Below are positions 33,284 through 45,740 of a stretch of 64,000 bases of DNA, piece by piece. The first letter of the stretch is position 1; each line of letters starts with the position of its first letter. Source of the DNA: Arctopsyche grandis (Eukaryota; Arthropoda; Insecta; Trichoptera; Hydropsychidae); the NCBI RefSeq assembly GCF_051622035.1, contig NC_135361.1, positions 9,243,001-9,307,000 on the forward strand, written 5' to 3'. Both the position numbers and the translations under genes were made by a program. The notes under the pieces are model-generated. The model was not told where the DNA came from. It was given only the letters and a program-made list of their open reading frames with translations, and searched no databases.

Positions 33284-34178
33284 CAGTGCCTCTCAACGTT
33301 TTTTGGCTGTAGTTCGTTTTTTGATTTGAATTCGGGTCTATCTCAATTTGTTTATGGATATTTTAAATTTATTTTATTTGTAATAACATGTCGTCACTAG
33401 TGAGTCACCAATCACTACTTTTAATTGCAATTGCTAGCGCAAATTTAATTAATTCTAATTATTATGACCCGATTTAAATTTATTAATTTTAAATATTAAA
33501 TTTAATTTAAAAAAATTAAACATTTTATTTATAAAATTTATAAATTTAAATTCATGTATTAAAATTAAAATTTAAACTAGAAATAATTGGATTCTGAATA
33601 GACTGGATATTTTAGTTAAGCGTTCCTCAATCTGTTTTGGGTCTGTAGTCTCATTTTCAGTTAATTCATTTTTTCGCCCCCTCCACCTTTCCACATGGGC
33701 GGGTCACGTAGTTAGAAGGACGAAATAAGTGCTCAAATGGTACCCGAGAGAATGTAAAAGGGTGCAAGCAAGATATGAATCAAATCAGAAAAATGTGTGG
33801 AATGAAATGAATGAGGCTGTTAATGATGATGATAATGATATACGTTCTTATATAATACAATATTCTTTTTTAAAAACAAAATATGCAATAAATTTTAAGT
33901 TGATTTAAGCAAACTTCTATGCCTCTATTGTCAATATCAAGACGGTTAAAAACTTTTGAGAGGAGATTATTAACTCGGCTGAATCCAGATTCAATGAGAT
34001 AAGATGTGGGAAATGCAATCGTCTTTTCAGAACTGTATTTAGTATAGATATATTTATTATTTTATCCTGACTGTGGCTCTCCTAGAGTTTACTATTCCTC
34101 CCCAAAAATTATTTTTTTCTTGTGCCTGTGTTCTAAAGTTCTGAGGCTCTAATGGAGCTACGTGGTTGAGAAACGCTG
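33284..34178. mobile_element. hAT-derived element with CAGCGTTTCTCAACC-type ends
   Basis: The left end CAGTGCCTCTCAACG and the right complement CAGCGTTTCTCAACC are decayed versions of the widespread hAT terminus. An internal GCGTTCCTCAATCTG near 33620 may be a second, nested end. A RTE-type LINE scrap (GHVVRRT-like, then a GATGATGAT tail) lies inside at about 33690-33840. The 8-base flanks do not match, consistent with age. Confidence 0.6.
33690..33840 (+). pseudogene. RTE-like LINE 3' scrap
   Basis: The + strand reads WAGHVVRRTK, then LKWYPRECKRV and ends in an AATGATGATGATAATGATA tail. The same landmarks end the copies at 40815-41700 and 49890-50340. Confidence 0.6.
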
Positions 34179-34639
34179 CTCTAGTTATTTGTTTATATAT
34201 CTTAATTTGTCAACTTTCAATGTGACTTTTGCTTTTTCCACATCATCAAGTAGTAGTAATGATTAAGTATGAATAATTAAGCTAAATTTAATCTGGCAGT
34301 GTTTTTTTGATTTTGGCTACAATACACTGTATGTCATAATTTATAATATAATACGTTTGTATTAAATTCTTGAAACAATTTGTTTGGTATACCAAATGTG
34401 CTACCATACGTTATGGGGAGAGTTGAAAACCACTGTCATAAAGTATCATGTTTAATTGTGATGGCACATTTGTTTTCGGGAACTCTCTAGCACTTCCTTC
34501 TCTCGAAGCAGATAGTGGATTCATTTATCTTAAAATATTGTTTCTCAATGTTTCTTCTAACAAACTTCAAATAAATAACCAAACGAAGGTCGTTTAGTAT
34601 ACAAAATATTTGTAATATGATACGACATTATTATCAAGC

Positions 34640-34900
34640 CCTAATCACACTCGCGTATTCGGGATGATGCGGCGCTCGATCCTTATATGGGATAATCGTG
34701 AATGTGGCCACGAATTTTCCTCGAGATCAGCCGATCGATCGGGATCGACCTCGTGGGATTATCGAAAGATACCGTGGAGCTTTCGACGATAAGTAATTTG
34801 AAGGAAAATTGCCGCCATTCGTCGCTTTCGGCATGGGCGTGCGCGAGATCGGTCCGACTAATACGGCGAAATTGGGGGCTATAAAATGTATATAATAAAG
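34640..34900. other. GC-rich island of unknown nature
   Basis: A sharply bounded, non-repetitive island with clustered CG (AGCCGATCGATCGGGATCGA, CGAGATCGGTCCG). Open frames on both strands (34702-34884 + and 34683-34961 -) lack any motif I recognise. It lies between the putative first exon at 31.8 kb and the coding exon at 37.1 kb, so an intronic enhancer is a reasonable guess. Confidence 0.3.
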
Positions 34901-35550
34901 TAATAACCCCTCGTAATAGGTTGTCGAAACCGTAAACGGACAAACGTTGGCCAAAATTCATCTTTACAGCCTCGCATTAAGGCGTTCTGGTACATAGTTT
35001 GTAATACGAGCGTTGCTTGAGTCTAAATAGTTTGTCTACTAGTTCGCGCATTGAATTCTAATGAAGTCATAAGTAAATATTATACCCGTTAACAGTACAA
35101 ACTTAGAACTTAATCATTGGTGCTTTTATTCGCTCGAAGTGAATTACATACATATATCTATGCATATATTATATGAACAACTCCAGTTTGCGAACGCAAA
35201 TAATAAACATGGAACTAGAGCTATCCATATGTGTGAATAATAACGGGGCTTAATGCAAAATGCTTCCTTTGTGATGTGAAAATAAATTCCATTTGCTGTT
35301 GGAATTATTTATTTGAGTAGCTTTAAAAGATTGTATTCGTTCTTAAATTTGAGCCATTTAATGTCCTGTCTTTTGGAAAAGTTTTTCTACCAATTAAAAA
35401 AAGGAAATAATGTATGTTGATTTGATATAACCATATGTTTCGAGCAGTCGTCGATAAGATAAGGATGGGATTTATAGTAAGCAACGTTCTTGGAGGACAT
35501 GGCACTTGAAATTCATACATACATACATAGAAGATGTTTCTAATAGTCAT

Positions 35551-36375
35551 TTTAATATGTACTTATAGTATTGCTTGTTAATATAAAATTTTTCTTGCAT
35601 ACAATTGAGTATCTCACGTTCAATTCTTTCTAATCATTTTTATTTAAATTATTTATATTACAAAACGAAGTAGAACATATTTTTAGTATTCATTGCTGAA
35701 AGAATAGCTCTCCAATAAAGTTACACTCTTTCATGCTCTGAAATATATACCTTTGTCTATCTGACTTCTTACTTTTACATCGATACAACGCACTTCTAGT
35801 TTCCTTTCTTCTATATTATGCATCTTAGGTTAGCATTCGAGTGTAGCCCGTTTAATATTTTAGCTAAATGTCTTTGTCCTTAACTTTTTAAATATCTTCG
35901 TTCGATCGCTATGTCTACCATACGTATCGTCATACATAGACTATGTTTCTCTTCTCTAATATGCATTCCAATATGTACTTATAGTATTTCTTGTTAATAT
36001 AAAATTTTTCTTGCATACCATTGAGTATCAATTTTTTCAATCATTTTTATTTAAATTATCCATATTATTGCAAAACGAAGTAGATCAACATATTTTTACT
36101 ATTCATTACTGAAAGAATACCTCTCTAATAAGTTTACACTCTTTCATTCTCTGAAATATGTACCTTTATCTAGTAGCTGACTTCTTACTTTTACATCGAC
36201 ACAACGCACTTCTAGCCCAATTTCCCTTCTTCTACATATGTATGTTATGTATCTTAGATAACATCCGAGTGTCTCCCGTCTAATATTTTAGCTAAATGTC
36301 TTTCTCCTCACATTTTTTTAAATATCTTCGTTCGATCTCTATCTCTATTACCATACGTATCGTCATACTTCTCAC
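35551..36375. repeat. Two-copy tandem duplication, about 410 bases per unit
   Basis: The unit 35551-35960 recurs at 35965-36375. Shared stretches include AATATGTACTTATAGTATT, TTTTTCTTGCATAC, CAAAACGAAGTAGA, ACTTCTTACTTTTACATCGA, ATTTTAGCTAAATGTCTTT and CCATACGTATCGTCATAC. Copies differ by scattered substitutions and small indels. No transposon ends. Confidence 0.9.
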
Positions 36376-36954
36376 CCACGTATTTTGGTTTCTGTATCGT
36401 TATACCAAGCACTCTATACCTTTAAATTGTACACAATTCAGAACCCAAGTATCATTGACAGACTGCATTGATCCAAAATTTCTTTTTCGTGCACTTTTAA
36501 CTTCGGAACATATGATTACAATAAACATGAAACCATTTAGAGATAAGTTCGAATAGTTGATTTACCCTAACCTCCTAGCCTTTAATGATGAACTGAATCA
36601 AAAACTAAAATAAGTCAAAATTGTCATAGCATCTATTTTTGGTTTATTTTTTCTGCTCTTAAATTTAAATTATACGTAGTATATTCTATATGTAATATGG
36701 AATGTTGAATTGCATATGAGAGTAATATAAAATCTAAATTATCCAACATTGTTCGACATGCGGTATTCGCATGTTTAGCGTTGTCTATTTCGCGTGCTAC
36801 GAAAAGCAAATGTCGTATGCCAAATAAGGCATGTGGTTTATTTCATTGTTTACTCTATATATTCCAGACTTCAATTTGAATATCTTAAGCACTGTTATGT
36901 ATATTTATTTCTTATGTTTATTAATGATATGCGTTACTTTTGTCCTTCTCACAG

Positions 36955-37247
36955 TCGAAATCGAACTTCGCCTCGTATAAATGAAGAGATCACGCAAATA
37001 ACAGTGCTGGAAAAACATTCGAAGTGTGTCAAGAAAGTAGTTATCGAACTTTTCATCCCCAAAGGCGAGTTCAACGATCGGGAATAGGAATTCCTTGAAC
37101 CATGTTGAAGTGGCCCTTATACGCCCTGCTGGGCTTGGGGCTGATCTGCTTGGCCGTGGCTGATCCTGCGCCGCCTCCTTGGCCCAGGAGGTCAAATCAG
37201 GACAACGACAACGAATTGACCAACATCAACAACAACCACTTCTTAGG
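36955..37247 (+). CDS. Start exon of a secreted protein (3' partial)
   Basis: The acceptor CCTTCTCACAG at 36944-36954 opens an exon whose ATG at 37102 starts MLKWPLYALLGLGLICLAVA, a textbook signal peptide with likely cleavage before DPAPPPWPRR. The Asn/Asp-rich DNDNELTNINNN follows. The frame ends at a strong donor, TTAGG|GTGAGT, after 146 coding bases (phase 2). A six-codon upstream frame (36981-37001) and an in-frame stop close before the ATG support this start. The next exon is not visible to the right edge. The protein is secreted or a type I membrane protein; I do not recognise the family. The GC-rich codon use contrasts with the surrounding DNA and supports a real exon. Confidence 0.7.
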
Positions 37248-38860
37248 GTGAGTTTTTGGTACCAATCTCCTTAATAAGTCTCAATTGTTCCGATGCGTCA
37301 CTGGATGTCGCACTTTCCTCGTCGTAACCCTAAAAACTAGTTGTGCAATTAACTTGACATGTCACACATGTTTTGTATTATGTAGACGTAAGAACCATGG
37401 GAATGACCCATAGAATATATTACGTGTTATGAAACCCAAAAAATCATATAAACATCGTGGGCGTGCAGAAGCTACTCAATTCGTACTGTAAATCCATGCC
37501 TTTTTACTTTATTATGATTAGTATTCTAAACTATAATTATGTGATCGAATAAAAGATTTAGTTTCGATCGCTCGTCAATAAACAATTGGTTATGCGTAGG
37601 CCTCTAATTTATCGACGTACAAAAAACCTTTATTGCGCAATTTTATATTGAGTCACACACTGTGAAAAAAAGAAAACAAAACAAACAAGCTTCCATTCAA
37701 AGTAGAAACAATCAAATCGATCAAATCGCTCTGCATGTATGAATGATCGCAACAATGTCGATACGTAGGCTGCACTGTATACAATTGTCGCATCGGTTAA
37801 ACGTTGTGATTTGTATCGTTAATTTGAACGATCAATCAATCAAGCTTGTAAACGCAATATCGTCACTCACAGTAATGTTATCCGAACTTTTCTTGCATTA
37901 TACAATATCCCAGTGTGTCTATTATTATTTACAATAATATGAAGTGATTCACTCTTTTCGTTCTGATTGAAATCTTCGCTTACGTTGTCACGCATTCTTG
38001 TAATGAGACGCGGCACGTTCGTGAAAAAACCATGCATGCAACCAATTTGTGCCAGACGACACTTATTAGTCTGATATAATGCAGTTAATCTTTGTCATGA
38101 TCGTAGCTAGCCGTATTAAGCGTTTCGAAAGGCCACAAATTGATGATCCGTCAAAAATGTCGCGCATACGTGACTCCTGTCACTTTTAATTTGTCCGACA
38201 AATCTGCCGCAGCAGCTTAGAATAATCGAAATCGTAATATACATATACATATATATTCAACGTAATCCATTTCGGAGATTGTGTACACATAGCTTGCGTA
38301 ATTTTAGCCGCAAATAGTGATATACATACATACATATGATGTATAATATCAAGACTTTCTCACAATGTTTATGTTGGGCCCAAATCTGGAGTACACATGA
38401 CGCTATAACTAACCGGCTTATTCAGAATGATTCAGAGCCCGCTAACTCATAAATAAATAGATCTACACGTGTTGACAACTAAATTCGCGTTGTACTCTTA
38501 TTATTCAAATCTTTTGTCGTATGTATTCATACGATGCTCAGCTCAGCTTATTGTTAAAGCTCGTCATATTTTCAACACATTTAAATTTAGCTTATCTCTT
38601 AACTGGTATTGTGCATTGACTTTTATACCATCAACAATGATTTTGTGAACTACATTGTATTATATTTCAATATGTATCAACAACATTTAAAATGAAAATG
38701 ATTATTTCTTATGTATTATTATGGAATAATACCTTTAGGCAGTGGTCGAAGTGAACCAACTAGTATTTCTTTTTCAGAATTTTTCAACCGAAAACTTATA
38801 TACCTACTATACATAAGTTACAAACATTATAATTTTTCATAAGGTATCGTTTATTGATTA
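37248..38860. other. Probable intron sequence, nothing recognised
   Basis: A moderately A+T-rich stretch after the start exon of the secreted protein gene, without repeats that I can match elsewhere in the window. Confidence 0.4.
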
Positions 38861-38869
38861 TTTTAATAG

Positions 38870-39005
38870 GCAGCCAATTATTTACACGGATTCAATCCCT
38901 GACCCGGTGCTGTTGGTCAAACCTTGAACATGTAACTCCAGATCTATTGTTTCCTATCAGAGCTTGCCAATTTATCTGATTTCATTAAAACGGTTCAAAT
39001 AATTT
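38870..39005 (+). repeat. SINE copy (plus), truncated
   Basis: It shows the B-box-like GGATTCAATCCC, then TGCTGTTGGTCAAACCTTG, TGTTTCCTATCAGAGCTTGC and CAATTTATCTGATTTCATTA of the common SINE core. The hairpin tail is missing. Confidence 0.65.
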
Positions 39006-39635
39006 GGCAACTTTGTCCTGTTTTTCGCATAATTCGAGTTTTTACCAACTCTAATTTGTAAATTTATATATGTATGTCCAAAGATGTATTTATGATGCTT
39101 TGTAAAATTGATATAAACATTGTTTTCATCTATACATTGTTTACCTCTTAGGCGTACGTGTACATATAAAATAAATACATGGGTATATAGTGGATTACCT
39201 TCCCCGAGTTTAAAATTGAAACTTTTCATATCATGCTAGTTAAAGTTTGTTGGGACGAGACCAAAAGTGAACTATGAAAACTCAAAAATATGAAGGCTTG
39301 GGTATTCTTCTCGTTACTCCGCAGCATCTTGGATTCTGGTTCCATAATATGGAGTCCCATTGTAGTAACTCACTCCTTAGTGGGTTACTTCACAGGAAAA
39401 ATAGAGAGTTATAGACCTAAAGTTTGCTTAGGATGATTCTGTTGGACAATGTACCACTTTTGATCGTCAAATATTTTTTTTATTTCGCATTCTTACATGT
39501 GTATATATATATTTATTTATTGTATTCGTTTTATTTTAAAAATCAATCCAACAGAAACTTGACAGGTAGCCCCAAAGCGTCACTGTGGTGTTAATACAAA
39601 TATAAGTATACATAAAACATAAAAATTAAAAGCAA

Positions 39636-39895
39636 CTAAGAAATATGTATAGTGAAAACAAATAAATAATAAACATAATTATATCGTACTATGTAGGATG
39701 TGTTCGACCAACGGGCATTGAAGAGATCCAGGGAATGTGCCAATAAGTTGAGGAGTCGAACAGCTCTCGAGAGGAGGGAGTTCAAGAGCATGTTTGTTTT
39801 AGCCCTATCATGCTTTCTCAAGACATGATTTTCCGGGGTCAAAAAATTAAGCTTCTCCAATATAGCGGGATTGTGAATCTCTCCTCATGATTTTA
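39636..39895 (-). pseudogene. LINE ORF2 C-terminal fragment
   Basis: The minus strand reads LNFLTPENHVLRKHDRAKTN, then LLSRAVRLLNLLAHSLDLFN and a stop about 20 residues later. It is the C-terminal signature of an R1/Jockey-like polymerase. The 39480-39635 part to its left (GACAGGTAGCCCCAAAGCG, GTCACTGTGG) looks like a decayed version of the 3' tail hairpin. Confidence 0.55.
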
Positions 39896-39957
39896 CAAAA
39901 TGCTTCCCAAGAAATAAATATCATTTTTTTCTCTTAATTGTGCACATATGTATGCTT

Positions 39958-40025
39958 GACCATAGTGGTGTATTGGGAAACCGTAAAGCCACTATGGCGC
40001 AGAGTTTTGTAAAATAAAATAAAAT
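39958..40025 (+). repeat. Retroelement 3' tail with hairpin (plus)
   Basis: CCATAGTGG (39960-39968) pairs with CCACTATGG (39989-39997). The loop TGTATTGGGAAACCGTAAAG is the reverse complement of the family loop. It is followed by (TAAAA)n, as expected for the 3' end of a + strand element. Confidence 0.7.
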
Positions 40026-40059
40026 ATGCTAGTGCCCAACTTTATGAACTGGTTGAGCG

Positions 40060-40420
40060 AATTTCTGGTTTTTGACAGGTTTCAATCGTCTCGGTAACGT
40101 GGAAATTTACGGTCGACACTTCTATGGCATATCGGTGTCTTGTGATTTTTTTATCTCGTCCGAACCAGTGGGCATTGTTTACGGTTCATGCAAATTTCCA
40201 CGAAGACAATGCTCCACGCGACAGAATCCCTAAGTGGCCACCGTCGCTTAGAGAGCCGAAGCCGATGCAATGTGGTGGTAAAAAAGTGGTAAATTCCAAC
40301 TCACACCGCTCCTGCCAGATGCATAATGCATTGCTGTAAACATTAACTACTGTGATTAGCAATGCCCGAGGAGATCGCTGCGCAAAGATTGCCCAATGCC
40401 GAGAAATCGTATCGGGAGAA
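40060..40420. other. GC-richer unique segment
   Basis: A non-repetitive island with CGGTCGACACTTC, CCACGCGACAGAATCCC and GGAGATCGCTGCG. The frame at 40124-40339 has no recognised motif. It may be an intronic regulatory element. Confidence 0.25.
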
Positions 40421-40814
40421 CCCCTCGGTTACTGTAATAATAGCTAACTTTGTTATCCCGCAAAAGCTTATTTGAAATTTCTAATTTAAATGCGAAACAC
40501 TTTTCCTATGATAATATTCCCATAACGCATTATGAGCGAACGTTACTGCATTCCTCTTAAATTCATACTAAATATGTTTGTAAAAGAGCGATAAACTTTC
40601 ACGCCCCATATACATATGTACACAGTTTTATGATATGTAATTACATACATACATACAAACATATATATGTATTTACATACCTTTAACTATTAGAATAATA
40701 CGACGGTTTCCAAACCTATTCCCATTGTTGACCACGTTTACCTGTCATAGTTAACTTTAGATTTTTTTGACTATCTATGTATATATGTATGTACATAAAC
40801 ATGAATGTATGTAT

Positions 40815-41700
40815 GTACGTGTAAATTGAAAGTCCAATGCACTAAAAAAAGTATGGAACGCTGTATGCTCGATATAACGAGGAGAGATAGGAAACGGAAT
40901 ACGTAGGAGATAAGTATGACAAGCACTACCCTCATCGTATTAGGACAAATTATTGACATTTTTCCTTAAGAAATAAATCTGCGATCAATGGGTTTTGCCA
41001 GTGATGACTTATGGATGTGAAATTTAGACATTGAACGCCAAAATGTTACACAAAGTCCAATGCACTCAAAGAAGTGTGGAACGCTGGATGCTATAACGAT
41101 GAGAGATAGGAAATGGAATACGTGGGAGAGAAGTATGACAAGGACTACCTTATCGTATTAGGAAAAATTATTGACATGTACGGTAGCAAAGAAGAGGAAA
41201 TAAAGAGACGTAAAAATATTGGGATGAGGTGCATTTGCTAAAAATTTGTTATCGAAAATTACATTTTGCCTGAAGAAAAAGATCTTTGATCAGTAATGGC
41301 TCAAGATCGGCGCTAGGCCGATGCTTTTGGCACAAAAAATGGTTCACTTTTGTCAACCATGATGTTATAGCGGTTAAGATGTATGGATTTTAAATTTGGA
41401 CATTGAACGCCAAAATGCTACACAAAGTCCAATGCACTCGGATAAGTATGGAACGCTGTATTCTCAGAATAACGAGGAAATATTGGAAACGGAATGCGAA
41501 GGTGAGAAGTATGACAAGGGTAGTAGATATAGTGGAGAGAGTGAACGTATTGAAATGGAAATGAGTGGATCACGTAGTAGAAGAATGGACAAAATAAATG
41601 GTGGAATGGTGCCCGAGAGAATGTAAAGGGTGAAAAGAAAACCGCTAGGAAGATGGGTGGACGAAATTAAATAAATGTATGGGGGCGCAGACACAGAGTA
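40815..41700 (+). pseudogene. RTE-like LINE, rearranged fragments
   Basis: The + strand carries broken LINE landmarks: VMTYGCEI-TLNAKMLHKVQ (40995-41060), MERCML-type and RDRKRNTW (about 40855-40910 and again 41085-41130), a second LNAKMLHKVQ (41400-41440), then RMDKINGGMVPERM (41579-41626). The block GGAACGCTG...GACAAG...CGTATTAGG occurs twice (40857-40963 and 41080-41178), so the copy was duplicated locally after insertion. It ends near 42000-42040 in GATGATGATGATAATGA. Dead by stops and frameshifts. Confidence 0.75.
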
Positions 41701-42159
41701 TTACGTGGAATTTTTTTTAAATAGATAATTTGCAAAACCCTAGCACACCTAAGCTTTGCTACGGCAATCTGGTCAAAAACTCACCCCCTGGAGTGTTTTC
41801 GGTGATATTTTATACTTGTATTGACATAGGTTTGATAGTGATCGATAAAAGTGATTCCAATATTTTAAGAAATATAGCAGAAATAATAAGATCGTACGAA
41901 TATAACATGAGGATACGCCCATCACAGCTGGAGTCTACATAGGCATGCCGTGCCGCAATATTCAGTGTGTCTGTGCCCTGAGAGTTGCGCAAAACAATAT
42001 AAGGTGAATGGCTGTTAATGATGATGATGATAATGACTAATTATACATACATGTGTATATACAAAGTATCAATAGTTTTGTAATCATGAGGAAATTCGAC
42101 TTTGAGATTTTCGCACTTTGATTTGATAAGTTTTCCGAAAATCATAAACAACACTTTAT

Positions 42160-42250
42160 TTTTTTCTTTATCTATGTACGTAGTAACAATATATGGAGTT
42201 TTACGATCATGCAAAAATTCGAAATCGATATTTTTTGACTCACCTTCAAT
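42160..42250 (-). repeat. Short repeat (third copy of 43.5/45.1-kb family)
   Basis: TTTATCTATGTACGTAGTAACAATATATGGAGTTTTACGATCATGC matches, in pieces, the complement of 43500-43580. It is a truncated copy. Confidence 0.5.
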
Positions 42251-43254
42251 AATAATCAGTAGGATTTATTATACCAGTTATTTCGTCCATGGAATGCATT
42301 TTGTGAAAAAATATTTTTGATACCAGCATTTATCCAACCACTTAATTATTGTAAGTTTAGAAATAAAATATATGTATAATTTAAATATGAAATTTTTTGA
42401 ATCATATTTATTTGTGTTGAAAAAGTCTCTTTAGAACAAATAATATTCGATTCGATCATTCATTGGGGGTTGTCGCCCACTGGTTTTGTTACCCAAAATA
42501 TCTACCATATTGTGATGCAAAACAACACTTTGAACTTTACATTGCAGAACACATGTTCAGTAACACTGAAATAATGTAACTATTCATTTCAAAATTAACC
42601 ATTTTCCATTTCTGTTTTGTAGGATGTAGTAGTATTTTGATTATAAGTAGCTTTGCTACTTAGCTCTATATAATATAAGACGGTTAAACACAGATGCTTT
42701 TAGCCAAACTGTTCCTGAAACAATTTACGATCCATTATGTTTTGACTTTTCCCTGAATATTCAATTATCTGTATTTTTTTTAAGCATTAATTGCACTTGA
42801 AAAGTAGCCCCTACGCGCAAAAGTAAATATAACTTACTTACGCATTCAATTATTTAAAAACGAGGCGACAACATTTTTGACCTTTCTAAGAGGAAAAAAT
42901 CCCACTTCCGGTTTATTAAATTTAGTGATTTTTTTTTATTTTCATTACATTAATACAAGAATTATACTTGAATTTTTTCGTGAAGAACACACATATTTAA
43001 GGGGTCGAAAAAAATAGTGGAAGAAAAATCGAACAAAAGTAAACTGCCACTTCTGGTTGAGGGATGCTTACCAAATTTAATACATAACTTGTTATTACGC
43101 TTAAACTTCTATATATGAAAGTTCATTTCAATAAACCAAAAGGTTTCTGAGGAAAACATAAAAAACCTCGATTCTCTACAGTAAAAGTACTACATTCGGT
43201 TTAGATAAAAATATTTAAAAAATATAAGGTTATTAGAAATAATAAAGATTATTA

Positions 43255-43590
43255 TTTCTATTACATGTAAAAAAAAATCAGTTCGATTCAGTTAGCAGTT
43301 TGGGGAGGTACCATTTCCGTACCAACTTAAAAATTTGAATAAAATTTACGTCGTGTCGATAAGAATTTCAGTCACTGATTCTAAGTTTCAGTTCGATAGG
43401 ACTAACGGTGTTCAAAAAATCTCCAAAATACACAGACACACACACATTTTTTCTTGATCATGAAAACGTGATCAGTGATTGATTCTGAGTTCGAATCAGT
43501 CAAAATTTCGAGTTGGAATTTTCGCATGATCACAAAACTTCATCTATTGTTACTACGTACATACATAGATAAAGTAATAATTTCATATAG
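43255..43590 (+). repeat. Dispersed repeat, inverted copy at 45.1 kb
   Basis: It includes TTTCAGTTCGATAGGACTAA, ACACAGACACACACAC, then TGAAAACGTGATCAGTGA, CGAATCAGT, GATCACAAAACTTCATCTAT and TGTTACTACGTACATACATA. The last 140 bases are repeated in inverted orientation at 45035-45180. Family unknown. Confidence 0.7.
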
Positions 43591-44004
43591 GAAAAGCGAT
43601 TTTCTTTGAGCGTTGAAATAACATAAATTATACATTAAGATTACAGTCTATTGAAGCAAAAAGGAAACTGAGATCATATCCGCTACACTACCTAATATGC
43701 AACGGCGAGTGGTTTGTTTGTGCAAAGTGCAATTTTCATACGGTCAATGAACTTTTAATTTATTTTGATTCCAATATCAAACGGATAACAAAGCTCTACC
43801 ATTCTCCGTTTTCACTTATTGCTCATGTTTATTTACAAAATGTCACGCAATGCATAAACCTACTTAGTGTCTATTAAATAGATACATACTCGGAATAATA
43901 TGCGAAGGCCGCTTGCAGTCATGTGGGAGCATCTCATCTCATTATACGATCTTGCATAATAACCCATTCGCCTCGACACACAGTTTATGTGTGTGTGTGT
44001 ATAT

Positions 44005-44239
44005 TTAATAAATTTTCGGTTGTTGCGGTGATGATAGCAGCCATGTTAAACTATTAAAACGGTTAGTTTGTGTACCTAAAGCTTGTAAATTAATCAGCGG
44101 GTGTGCGGTTTGTTGCGCAAGTATTGCATTATTAAAGCAGCTCATTCGTACTACTGAACTACGAAGCTCGTCGTGTATTTCTTTATTGATTTTATCAATG
44201 CTATTACTGTTATTGCTCTGTTTGATTATTCTGTAGAAA
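44005..44239 (-). CDS. Candidate terminal exon, unrecognised protein
   Basis: The minus-strand acceptor-like CTAACTTTCTACAG (44253-44240) precedes an open frame. It reads NSIDKINKEIHDELRSSVVR, MSCFNNAILAQQTAHPLINL, QALGTQTNRFNSLTWLLSS and stops at 44005. Its Ala, Gln, Leu and Thr content is unlike chance translation of A+T-rich DNA. I recognise no family. It could be an exon of a host gene on the minus strand or part of an unknown transposon. Confidence 0.3.
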
Positions 44240-45034
44240 GTTAGGTAAATATTTTTATAGTGTGTGTTCGTGTAGCTCTGGCTGTTAATTAATCTATGGG
44301 ATATTTCATACATACAGATCGGTATCTGGTTCTTGGTTCTAAAATGTACATATAAGATCTGCAGGTTATGACAATTTGAATAATACACAGTTAGTAATAT
44401 TGCAACGTTTCCTAATATGATTAGAATAATAAATGTGTGTATTCAATGACATTTTTACATATGAAAGTAGACGTTTTATAGAAATCTTGTTTGATATATA
44501 ACTCAATTCTACCAAAATTTGACGTTGGCATTTTTAAATTTTGGGAATAATCCTCAAATATATCGGTAAAATGGTACAACTGACTTGTAATCAGTTTCTA
44601 AATATTCCATATTGGGTGAGTTATGTTAACATTATGCTAAAAAGCTGTAATGATATACAAATTTTTCATTGAAAATGACATATACCAGCACTTATTTTGT
44701 ATATTATGTATTAAAGAGTGTCATTTCGTTGGCGGGAAAATCAGTGTTACTTCATAAATTTAAGAAAAAATTTGATTCACATGTGTATTTAATTCGTATC
44801 TGTAATACGAAATTGAGTAACAATTTGATACTGTATTAAAATTAATCCGTAAAACTATCAGTGTATTAAAAAGGTTTATCTTATTCAAGTCAAACGAATC
44901 TATTACTTTGACTTCGATTGGTATTGAAGTTTTTTATTATTTTTTGAATATTTATACCTATTTGAGTTCAATTAATCATCCCATTGTTTATTTTTGCTCG
45001 TGTCGATCATTGGTACTAGTTCTTTCGTAAATGA

Positions 45035-45190
45035 TGATTTTTACTTTATCTATGTACATATGTACATATGTATGTAGTAACAATAGATGAAGTTTTGTGA
45101 TCAGGCGAATATTCGAACTCAAGATTTTAACTGATTCTAACTCAGAATCGGTCACTGATCACGTTTTCATGATCTAGTTTTTTAATTCTC
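45035..45190 (-). repeat. Inverted partner of repeat at 43.5 kb
   Basis: The complement of 45040-45180 matches 43455-43585, including ATCATGAAAACGTGATCAGTGA (in two parts), GATTCTGAGTT and CTTCATCTATTGTTACTAC. The two copies are 1.45 kb apart. Confidence 0.75.
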
Positions 45191-45740
45191 ATCAAAATAA
45201 TCAACAATTCATACGGTTAATTTGATATTATCAGTATTAAATGAGGATCAGTTCCTTCGAAGAAGCGTAGCACTAGATCTATTATTTATTAAAGTTTTGA
45301 ATATAGTAAAAAAATACACAAATTCTCAAAAATGAAACTGACACTTATTCAAACACAATATTTCTACCAAGGCTGTTCAGTCACTTCAAAATTTACCGAC
45401 TCCGATTGCGACTTTATCTTATGATTGAACGATTTTAGTAAGATACACTTTTCTTGCCAACGTAGAATTGTAAGTAATAAAAATAAATGTTAGTAATGGC
45501 AATATTCAAAATATGAAAAATTAAAGGAATTTAAAAAATCACTAAAAATTGACATTTTATTGAATTATCGGTAATTACATATGTAAACATATAAAGCAAG
45601 TACACTCATAATTTATGTGTATGAATTTCATACACTAACCAATCAATTTAATAAAATACATTTCAGGAAAGGGAAAAGAGTAAGCAACCGGTTTTCAACG
45701 ACTTTATTTATAATGAATTTAAATTTATGATTTTTATAAA

